A stretch of 64,000 bases of DNA, from contig JAQGEQ010000041.1 of the NCBI GenBank assembly GCA_034620365.1, forward strand, positions 186,001-250,000. Direction: 5' to 3'. How positions within the stretch are numbered: the stretch's first letter is position 1; each line of letters begins with the position of its first letter. The stretch is from Pegea sp. RAD2-039. Lineage: Eukaryota > Chordata > Thaliacea > Salpida > Salpidae. The notes under the pieces were generated by a model. It ran no database searches. It worked only from the letters and a program-made list of their open reading frames with translations, and was not told where the DNA came from. Both the position numbers and the translations under genes were made by a program. Of this stretch, positions 39,301-48,622 are shown piece after piece.

Positions 39301-42220
39301 TGGTTGTTTGTTGATTTTTCTTGTTGGTTTTGAGCTGTGTAATTTCAGTAAAGTTTAAATTGTCAAATAGTTTGTTTGATATTGTAAAGAGAAAGTTAAA
39401 TAGAAGTAATTAGATGTTGGTGAAAATGAGACAAAAATTCAGACAGATTTTTGTGAAGAATGCCATTTTAACAAATATGGAAGTCTTTTTGATAAGCTGC
39501 TTAAATTCAGCAAACAAAGAAATTATTCACAAAAAGTCGGGTTTGAATTAATATTTGTAGATGCTTTTAGATAAGCTAAAAAGATAAATTATCAAAATTT
39601 GAAGATAAAATTGTAGACTGACTGTAGATCGTTTCTTGGTTGAAACGGAGCTTTTTTTAATGTCTTTGGCTGTAAAATTTGTAATCAAATGAAAATGACT
39701 GAAATTAGATGATTACGTCACTTCACCATTTGTGACGTCACCAAGTCGTCCCGATGTTCAAAGAAGCCGATGAGATTAGATACAGGTTTTGTTCGGTGTT
39801 CGTCTACACGGGTATAAGAAGATGTGACTTTTTGGCTAGGGGGTGACATACTCCTAGACCTGTAAGTTGTAGTCACGTGATTGCTTTTGTGTGTTCATTC
39901 AACCGTGACATGCACTTGAATCTTATTGACAAATTAAATGAAATTTACATTCAAGCTGTTGGCAGCTGAACAATTTGCTGCTGGCGCAGTCTTACTTTTG
40001 TGTTTTTGTGAACAATTTTGAAGTAAATAGTTGAAATATTTCACAAACACTCACAACTAAATCTTGAGCTTGTGTTAGTTCAACAAAATTGGCGTTTTTT
40101 TTTGGCATAAAAACCAATTAAATTGTGAAATTTTGATTTAAATATTTTGATAAAAATAATAATTTGAAAATGTCTTGTTTGAACAAAACTGAAATTCTTA
40201 GAAATTTTTTTACTAATACTTCATTTGTTTTTGAATAAAAAAAGATTTATATTAAGATAAAAACTAAAGAGTTTGATCTAAATGATCAGTTTTAAGGATT
40301 TTCATGATAAACAATAGAGAGATTGTTGAAGAAATCTTTTTTTAGAAACTATCAAATCTTCTGCTTGCTATCTCTTATCTAATGTAAGCTTTTATCTAAC
40401 TTCTTACTTATTTAACTCGTTTAAAAACAATTCAGAAGTCTTCAAACTTACCTTCGACAACCATTTCTCTTTAACTTCATCGTTTTTCACAACAACTTTT
40501 TTCAACAAATAAAAACTGTAAAAATTATCTCAAAAATTTGCATAAAACTTTTACAAAACTACAAATGAAGATATCAAGTGGTTGAAAAAAAACAAAAACA
40601 AACTGAAAGAAAATTGTTTTCTCCAAATGAAATATTGTGCTTTCAAATCAACTACTGAATATATTTGCAAGCAACAAACTACATAATGATTAACTAAAAG
40701 ACCCTCATGTTACTGTTTAACTTTTCTGGATGTTTTTAATTAATTTACGGAACTAATAGTGAAAGTGATTTGATGATAAGTGGAATATTTGATGAAATTT
40801 GTGAGAATTTAAAACCGTTTCATATTTTATCAACAGTTTCGAATTTTAAAATTACATTTCATCATAAACTCCCAAGGTAGTTAAAATACCTCAAAAATCT
40901 TGAAAAAATTGCTGAATGGAACTTTTCTGTATCGTTTGAGACATTTGTCTTAAAAACTTCAACAAATGACAGTAATTAACTCGACATTCGAATCAGTTGA
41001 AAATCAGTTACAGATTCTTACCGATTCTTCTTTCTAAACTCCATAGCTTTACTAGGTGAAAGACTTCTAGATCTTTTTGAGTCTTCATCTTTTTTCGGTG
41101 CTAAATTAACATCACGACATCTTCTATTTACTTTTGGACCATGTTTTGACATCTTTCTAACATCTTCACTTGTTATAATGTTCGCTAATTCAATCTGAGC
41201 AACAAATAGCTTCCTGAATGACTCGAAATCGGAAATAGTTCGTCGCTATTATCACTACTAGACATTTGAAGAAGTTTTTTATTAAAACTTTCACAACTTA
41301 CGCTATTGTCAGCTCGATAAGTAGATCCTCCGGGTGACGGTGTTGTGACGTCATCGTCTTTACACTCTTCAATTGTATCTTCTTTTTTTAATGCTGAATT
41401 AATGAAAAGTGAACTACGTGCTTGAAAATGTTGCAATATACTACTTGATAAGCTTGCGAAGGTGAAGGGTTAGTAGATAAATTAGAAATTGAATTTTAAT
41501 TTCAAATTAAAACCACGAATTAAAATTGTTGAAATTCAACGATGAAAAACTAAATTAAGTCACAAACAAACACATCAAAGCTTTTACTAGGCTGGAAAGC
41601 AAACACAAAACAATGATTTAACGCGATAAAGCCAACAGTGTTCATATGAGTTTACCATTTATCTTATTGTTGTCGGATTGTGTTAAGTAGGAAGCTTCTG
41701 GTTCAGGAGTTGGGACAATATGGCGTTTTTTCTTCTTGTCTTCTAAAATTACATATGACAACCCTAATAGAAAAAATAATAAAGTGAAATTTCTTTAAGT
41801 AAAAAAGAAAACAATTATTTAATACCAATGAAAAAGTAAATAAAAGGTTTGTATTCAAATAGTTTAAGTCATCCAATATAAAGCAAACATTAGTTGAACC
41901 TTTTAATAAATAAAAAGTCAAAAAAAGTAAATAAATTACCCTTGATATCTTTAATACTAACAGCAACACCATATTTCATTTCAAGTTGTTGAGATATTTG
42001 TTTGTTACTTGAACCAGTAGAGAAATAACTCTGTTGGCTTGATTGCTCATGTAGTAAAGATGTGCTAGTAGTATGATTGGTATCTTCATCAGATGCTGAC
42101 TAAAAATTTAAAAATCAAAAAAAGTAAAACTTGTTGAACTTTACAAACCAATTCAGGGGCCTTTCGTGGGTTTTCTGGTCTCTGAAAAATCAGATCTGGG
42201 CTCAATTTAAAAGTTTCCAT
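30373..42220 (-). CDS. Cingulin/paracingulin-like junctional coiled-coil protein, ~37 exons
   Basis: Probable tight-junction scaffold: a disordered head of about 450 residues followed by a myosin-like coiled coil of about 970 residues, with no motor domain. The total of about 1,420 is close to human cingulin (about 1,200) and paracingulin (about 1,300). The start is ATG at 42220 (METFKLSPDL). The second exon carries KYGVAVSIKDIK, resembling the YGVSIRVQGI block of cingulin heads, then a basic KKKKRH. Head exons run 42220-38412; rod exons run 38363-30373 and all join in phase (for example 37478-37341, 36974-36813, 36761-36459, 36408-36262, 36208-36041, 35587-35345, 32029-31904, 31739-31617, 30670-30562, 30513-30373). 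Rod text such as KLEERVDDAETRLNAMRKEL has heptad periodicity. The end is LKEENIQLQQK. Exons at 40515-40452, 39859-39742 and 39334-39224 do not join in phase, so a small exon or two is missing there. The rod alone could be another myosin-tail-like protein; the head motif and proportions favour cingulin. Confidence 0.75.
31106..31470. repeat. 27-bp minisatellite in a cingulin-like intron
   Basis: About 13 tandem copies of a purine-rich 27-bp unit (AGGATCAGTAAGAGGAAGAT plus 7 nt), with some shortened and variant units at the ends. The period is a multiple of three, so it is open in several frames and yields long meaningless reading frames with 9-residue repeats on both strands. It fills almost the whole intron between the exons at 31563-31474 and 31070-30991, reaching within a few bases of the donor. 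Confidence 0.95.
32876..34130 (+). CDS. NRG-like: Neuregulin-like (GGF/type II) transmembrane ErbB ligand, 2 exons
   Basis: Exons are 32876-33111 and 33170-34130, separated by a 58-nt GT-AG intron in phase 2, giving about 398 residues. A second ATG at 32912 starts a good signal peptide (CKVICLFVLIYILTASAG). Order: signal peptide; a GGF-like N-terminal module (IVVRGNLFYGY, then FKVEEIWP, LDSIKTCGSKLRYKRSYLLIL) resembling type II neuregulin-1; an Ig domain (C-x-V, W-L-I, DDGVYTCRV); an EGF domain with all six cysteines spaced C-x5-C-x5-C-x10-C-x-C-x8-C and NGFSGPKC; a juxtamembrane GFYGPEH; one membrane helix (LSVLVIVLCFVTVVAVVM); and a short basic tail. Cleavage near the juxtamembrane segment would release an ErbB receptor ligand. 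It lies inside an intron of the cingulin-like gene on the opposite strand. AATAAA lies at 34272-34277. The near absence of introns contrasts with its host. Confidence 0.88.
34407..35268. repeat. 16-bp minisatellite, about 53 units in perfect register
   Basis: A tandem array of GTCGACAGCGACACAA. From the first GTCGAC at 34407 to the last at 35255 is 848 bp, exactly 53 x 16, so no unit carries an indel. The only variation I see is C-to-G (GACACAA to GAGACAA) in roughly eight units, confined to the first half. Since 16 is 1 mod 3, every frame reads a 48-nt/16-residue cycle and all six frames are open; those frames are artefacts. It is GC-rich in an AT-rich setting. It lies in the cingulin-like intron, 276 bp past the neuregulin stop codon. 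Confidence 0.98.
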
Positions 42221-43996
42221 CCAAAAACAAACTAAAAATTCATTGAGAAATAAAAAAATCTTAAATAAAGATCTTAACTTTCTGTTTTCGAAGATTATTT
42301 GACGTTAAAATCTTTTCAGGAGACTCTAACCTTAATTTATTTAATTTAATATAAATATTAAAACTTATAAATATGTCATCAGTGCTAACTTCTACATAAA
42401 TAAATTATTACAACTAAAGCACAAATAACAAAAACTATTTTGAAGATAATACAAAAATATATAAAGACAGTTTTGTTTATAACTGAAATAATTATAACAT
42501 CAATATTTAAAAAGTAACTAAAGATTTAAAAAGATAATCGAAGCTCTTTATCAAGAACTTGGCTACTGAAGTTTTATCAAGCTTTTAAAGACAATTAAAT
42601 TAACTTTTCAGAAAACATACATCTGTTTACAAAATATAAATAAATATAAAAAAATTCTAAACTTTATTTACAGAAAAACTTTTAAAAATATACTTTGATT
42701 AGCTCCTGATATTGCATATATAATTATCTATAAAATTATTAAATTAGAACAATTTAATAAAGTAACTTGTATCAAATCAAAAACTTGACTCTAATTAATA
42801 ATAAAACTGATAATAAAAATCATAAACTTCTAATATACTTATTATTACATAATCAGCTAATGAAAAAAAAGATTTAGTATTTTTTAAGCTAAATAATAAC
42901 CATAATAATGGTGATAATATGTAAATTGAAAAAAGTTCAACACAAGGTCATAATCTAAAAGTTCAAAACACAGACTTGTTGAAAATGTTGATCAAAAATA
43001 ATTATATGATAAAAATATAACTTATTACTTTTAAAGCTGTCGTTTTCAAAACAAATATTTAATAAGATTTTTCTTTTAAACACCCACAAGGAATTATGAA
43101 TTTAAGATATTTTTATCATATTTTTTGTCAAAAAAGGAAATTTACTTGAAATATAGAAAACTCAAATAAACATACTTTCAAGAAAAAATGTGAAATTATA
43201 AGGATTATATTGCTGTTAATTATGTTTACATTACACTAATTTACATTTGTAACAACACTAATAACAACATAACTATCCTGTTTAAGCTAAAATTTGTAGC
43301 AACAATAAAATTTTGAAAAAAAGGTACATTTTTTTTATTAACAACAAACTTAAAAGAAACAAATTAATCCCAAAAGCAAACTTGATTTGAACTCACTAAA
43401 CAAAACTTTTATGTAGAAATTAACTTACAAGTAAACTGAACCATGTGTAGATAATAGCGTGTATCGTAGTCGTCTATAAGCAACGACAAGCCAATCAAAA
43501 CTTTATCTCATAATGAATACGGCTTATGAAAACAACTTTTAAAAATTGTAAGATTAAAAAACAATTTTGCCCAATAAAATATAAACGACTTATCTATTTT
43601 AGGCATTATATAGAAATATGAAAATAACACGTTAACTAAATTTAACAAAATATTTAGTTTAATCTATTCGTATCATAATAAATATAAAGTAGTGTGTGTT
43701 TTATATAAAACTAAAGTATCTTTGAATAAATTTATAAGCTTGTATAAAATTTAAGGTACTTTGTTAGTACACCAAATCAAAATAACTTGGTTGCCAAACT
43801 ATTAGTTGAAAGTTTAAACTTTCATCGTGAAAATTGTTCACCGAAAATTTTTGATAAGTAAATACACAATTGATTACAGCAAAGTCAGTATGTCCCAAAA
43901 CAGTTATCTAAACAGTTTCGCCAAGAAACAAAATTAAATTAAGCTTTAGAGATGATACCGTGCGGTTGTATCAAGGGTAGTGAGTTGTTACTGTAG
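42221..43996. other. AT-rich 5' flank of the cingulin-like gene
   Basis: No supported coding sequence. The promoter and any non-coding first exon of the minus-strand cingulin-like gene should lie here. Confidence 0.4.
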
Positions 43997-44321
43997 TTCA
44001 GATTCTCTTTTAGAATCAGCAAATAACTTCGTTTGTATCTCAACTTGCTGCCACAAGTTTCAATACTGTCCAGTCCATGTACATAAATAGACTGTCCCAG
44101 TTGTAACGAACCATTTTGAGAGGGCCAGATCTCTTCTACTTTGAAACTGTAACAAAATATCGAATGAAAAATATTTGTAGAAAACTTTTGATGTTAGTAC
44201 AAACCTATTTATTTCATCTGAACCTTCTTTGTATCCATAAAAAAATTTGCCTCTCACTACGATGTCTTCATTCTTCTTCTTCTTTATTTGTTCAAATTGT
44301 TTTTCTCTGAAATTAGCTGAG
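43997..44321 (-). pseudogene. Inverted partial copy of the neuregulin-like gene
   Basis: Near-identical, inverted copy of 32996-33322. It covers the end of exon 1, the whole 58-nt intron and the start of exon 2. The intron and the exon 2 part are almost unchanged; the exon 1 part has scattered substitutions. Reading stays open through the copied exons, but the Ig, EGF and membrane parts are absent, and beyond 43997 the frame runs into unrelated sequence and a stop. It is a DNA-level duplication because the intron is kept. Confidence 0.85.
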
Positions 44322-45720
44322 CTAGAATAGATCTAAACTATAAATTCTAATATTTGGCTGTCTAAAAAACTTCCTTTATAAATCCATAGAAATTTATGAC
44401 CAAGTTGAACAAATTAATATAACATAAAACATCTTGCAGAGCATTATATGTTTTTCACTCCAACAGATATTTTTAAAAGTTATAAAATTTACCAAAACTA
44501 TATGAAAAACTGAATAAACACGATTAGCATTAATTTTTCTATTTAAAAGTCATAATCAGTACAGAAAATAAAAATGCATTTTACTTCTGACAACTTTTTT
44601 GTTAACCCAAGTAAAATGTAAATAGTATTTAGAAAAATATACACTTATGATACATCAACACTCCTTTTAGTAAGTAAAACAGCTTAAGATACATAATATT
44701 TTATAATCAAAGTAAGTACTAAGAAGCCTAGCCTTCCTTTGTTAGTTCTCTTACATTTCACTGTATTTTGCTTTGCTTTTGATAAGACTTCTTGAGCATA
44801 ACCAGCATGGTCGTTCTCAGCCGAAGCAGGCCTTGTTATTAAGCATCCTTAACCACTAAACCCAAAATTTGTTAGCAAGACAAGTTAATTTCAGCATAAA
44901 TTTTGTAAATTAATTAAATAGATCTTCATAAAATAAATTGTTATTCTTTTATCAAAGAGGAACAAACTGTATTTCATTGATTTTTTATCTTATATTTAAC
45001 GTGTTTGTTGAGTTATACTTAAAAAATTAGCTAATTCAAGTATTAAAGTTTTACATAAAAATAATTAACAAAAAAATGAATAAACCTACTAAATTATTTT
45101 TCAGGAAATAAATTACTATTCTAATTTGCTACATGTGTATATAAAGTAAAATTATTACTTTATATAAAAAAGTTAATATGACTTTTTTGTATCGGTATTA
45201 TCTTTTTTTGGCCATTAATTATAATATGTAAATAGTCACTATAAATAGTTAAAATATTTTAAGAGCGATTAATTAAAGTTTGCATATGAAAATATTTCTT
45301 ACTTTAAAGTTAAAACTTTAAAAAAGGATCTCAGGTTTTATTTTTCTTCGACAAAAACTTAATGAATTTGATCTTTAGACTTTTAGTTTGATTTGTAATA
45401 TTTTGTAATTATTTTGTTACTGTTAAAGTTTTTGTTATGATTAATTTTTTTAATCAAAAGTCTAAAACTCTGTAAGATCAAAGTGATACTAAAATTATAA
45501 TATTTTCGTAAAGATTAAATTATTATTAAAAATTAATTTTAGTTTTGGCTTGATATTTTTTCACCTATTTTACAATTTATTTTATTTATTGTTATTTAGA
45601 CCCGATGAAATATAGTATCGTGCAAATGTAACTTTTAATTATGAAAATATTAAATAAACTATTTGCCCTTTGAAAATTGAAACTATTTTAAACTTTACCA
45701 ATTATTAGTTTATATTTCAG
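44322..45720. other. AT-rich intergenic DNA
   Basis: No gene found. A short GC-richer patch at 44740-44870 contains, on the minus strand, GGGTTTAGTGGTTAAGGATGC (an A-box-like string), possibly another SINE fragment. A 3' splice site TTTATATTTCAG ends at 45720, just upstream of the next gene's ATG. Confidence 0.4.
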
Positions 45721-45751
45721 AATTTTTACATTTTAAAGAAATTTTTAAAAA

Positions 45752-48177
45752 ATGGCATCAAATGAACAAATGAGATACAAATCAAATAAGCACAAAATTA
45801 ATTCAAAAAAAATAAAAAAGATTAAACGACCTACAAATTCTAAAAAATTACCTGTAAAAACCAGCAGTGTATCTAAAAGATTTAAATACCATAAGAAGAA
45901 AAATCTTTTCCTCATACTAATAGTTTTAGTATCTTCTATTGGTTTTCTCTTTCTTCAATTCTATTCAACAAATTTAGATTGCAATCAAATTAAAGATGGT
46001 GGTAACCATACAGACGGCTTGTATCAGATAACTATAAGTAATCAGTTTATTTGGAAATCCCTTCAAGCTTTTTGTGATATGTCAACTGATGAAAATGCTT
46101 GGATAGTGAGTTTAATAAATATTCAAATTTGATTGCACAATTTTGCATTGGTTCATTTTATACAAAAAATTATTCTAGCACTTATATATTGTTTGAGTAT
46201 TTTGTACTGGTGCCAACTTTAGTGATTAATTTATTGTTCCATGTTGTAAAATTGTTTTTTTTTTAACAAAAATAAGCTTGCTTATACTTAAGAAATATTT
46301 CTTGAAACTGAAGTAAAATATTAAAACAATTTTAGGTTATTCAAAAGCGTTATGATGGTTCAGTAGATTTTAAACAAAGTTCTCAATACATTCAAGGCTT
46401 TGGTAGTTTAAAAAGTGAATTTTGGTTAGGTCAGTTGAATCAAAGGTTTTCTATTATTGTTTAAAATGTTAACTTAAAATTAACTAATTCAACATTTTCT
46501 AGTTAATTTTTTAGATATATTTAATTGATTTATACAATTCTCGTTATCATGCCGCGATCTGTACAACTTTTATTCATTTGTAAATATACTTATTTGAAGA
46601 TATAGTTCTAGTAAAGATAACTTTGATTTGATAAATATTCTGTGATTTGCTCCAATAGTATACAAAATATTCAAACTTACTGCCGCATAATTTCTGCCAT
46701 TAATTGCAAAAAATAGTACAAGAAAGCATGAAGAAAAATGTTTCTTTGAAAAGTTGAGAAACCTATTTGTCAGTTTACCTCAACTAGGTTTGATAGACAC
46801 GACTAAAACACAGAATGAGTTGTTAGTAAAAGTTTATATGTTGTTTAAAAGAGAATTTGAAATAAACCATTCGGATGAACCACAGTTAAAAAAGTTTTTA
46901 AGGAAAATGTTTATGAAACTTATTGGCTAGCTTAAAAGATTTGTTTAAAGAAAAGCTGCGATGGTAGGAATCCACAGAAAACTAACAACTTGATTCAATA
47001 AACATGAAATGAGTCAATTGCCTCCAAAGTATCAGTTGATATTTCTTCAAGATTTTGACAGCTGCCTTATTTGAAAGAAATTGTCAGTTTAGAAATGGAA
47101 GAAATTTTTATAGAATAGAAAACATGTTTCGACTTTGACACAACAAACTCTTGTCGAAAATGCTTCAAGTTGATATTTAGAGGCAAATTGTAAGCCTTAT
47201 GTGGTTTTCATCTACGACTACTGATTCTCTTAAACACTTTTTTGGGGTAAAGTAGCATGATAACGAGATTTTGATGTGTTGAATTAATTTGGTCTTTTAT
47301 ATAAGATTTTTTTATAATATCTTTGTTATTAAGGACTTGAGAACATTCATCAAATTACTCAGACAGGAAAATGGATTTTGAGAATTGATTTAACAGTTAG
47401 TGGTACCGAAAGATTTTATGCTGAGTATAGGTTAGTTGTAACTCTAAAATTTCTGGAAATATTTTTAGCTGATGTATTTTAGTTGGTTTTAAAAAGTGTA
47501 AAAATTTCAACAAATGAACTTTCAGATTCTTAAAATATAAATTTATTTAAATGTTTTCCTTTTTTTATGTATTTTTTATTTGATTTGTAAAATAGTATAA
47601 ATTATATGTTTTCAGTAACTTCAAAGTCGGCGGTGCTCCTGATTATAATTTAATATTAGGTGGTTACATTGAAAACACTGGTAAGTGTTCCATAAACTCT
47701 ACTAGACTTCTTATCTTACTAATTTGTAATTACAATCTTTGTTTAAATCAGCTTTCGAACCTTTAATAGCCTGCTTTGTTCGAAAATTCTACTAAAACAT
47801 CATAAACTATTAATTAATAAGAATGCCTACAAAGATGTAAAAATTTATTATATAAAATTTTTCAACCTTTTTTATTACTAAAATTAAGTAGATTTCAAAA
47901 ATAAACTTTATTTATTAACTTCAAAGAAACCTTACCTGGCGATTTATTAAGCAAAGATCCAAATAGAAAAATATTTCCAGTTGCTTTTAACAGCAGTATG
48001 AAGGAATGTACAAATGTATATGAAAGTGGTTGGTGGTATGGTAATTGTATTTGGTGGTACGGTAATTTGAACTCTTTGCAATATTCAAATACACCAGGAA
48101 ACACTGGACTGATCTATTTATCTTCTATGGGTTCTATAAGTCTCAGTTCTTCTAAAATGAAGATTCGAAGATCATAA
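45752..48177 (+). CDS. Type II membrane protein with a fibrinogen C-terminal domain, 286 aa, 5 exons
   Basis: Exons are 45752-46105, 46336-46429, 47334-47430, 47616-47680 and 47927-48177; all phases agree. The N-terminus is about 50 residues, extremely Lys-rich and cytoplasmic, then one membrane helix (NLFLILIVLVSSIGFLFLQF) and an extracellular fibrinogen-related domain. Diagnostic text: DCNQIKDGG, GLYQI, AFCDMSTDENAWIVIQKR, DGSVDFKQ, YIQGFGSLKSEFWLG, ENIHQIT, FYAEYSNFKVGG, CTNVYESGWWYGNC and YGNLN. Four cysteines are in the expected places. The usual Asp-rich calcium loop before the third cysteine is replaced by FPVAFNSSMKE. Secreted fibrinogen-domain proteins often act as carbohydrate or acetyl-group binding immune lectins; the ligand here is unknown. 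Confidence 0.9.
46691..47225 (+). pseudogene. Unidentified coding remnant in intron 2 of the fibrinogen-domain gene
   Basis: A frame open for 79 codons (46691-46930) reads like protein (for example CFFEKLRNLFVSLPQLGL, then LLVKVYMLFKREFEI and LKKFLRKMFMKLIG), with less AT-rich codons than the surrounding intron. Further protein-like fragments with stops continue to about 47225. There are no splice sites in the right phase to make it an exon. It may be a decayed transposon or processed gene. Family not recognised. Confidence 0.35.
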
Positions 48178-48622
48178 ATAAACAAACTAAATTCTTCTTG
48201 CACATATAATTGACTTTAAAAAAAGTTATTCGCGTTTTTTGCCAAAATAAATTTGAAAATTATTCTCAAAATGATTATTTTGTTGAATTTGTGAAAGATT
48301 ATTGTAATTAGAATAAAAATAGTTTGTTTTCTGCTTTAAGTATTTTGTATTTATTTATTTAGCATTTATGTTATATACTTGAACAGAAATATTAATTTTA
48401 CGAAAGAAATTCTGAATAATCGACTAAAAGGTCAGTTTGATTTGTAAATAAAATTGTGACGTCATAAAACGAAATTGAGAAAAAGCTTTTTGCTAATTTT
48501 GATAAATGTATTTTATTTAAAACTAAAGAATAATGTAGTTAATGTAATTTATTTGTTTGTAATGTTTTGTTAGTTAATAATTTAAAGTTTGTTCATATTA
48601 GTTTGTTACTGGATAATTAAAA

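Noticed and set aside
35345..42220. A myosin heavy chain gene, because of the myosin-tail-like coiled coil
   Set aside because: No motor, IQ or SH3 text anywhere in the head exons. The non-helical head with a YGV-type motif fits cingulin better.
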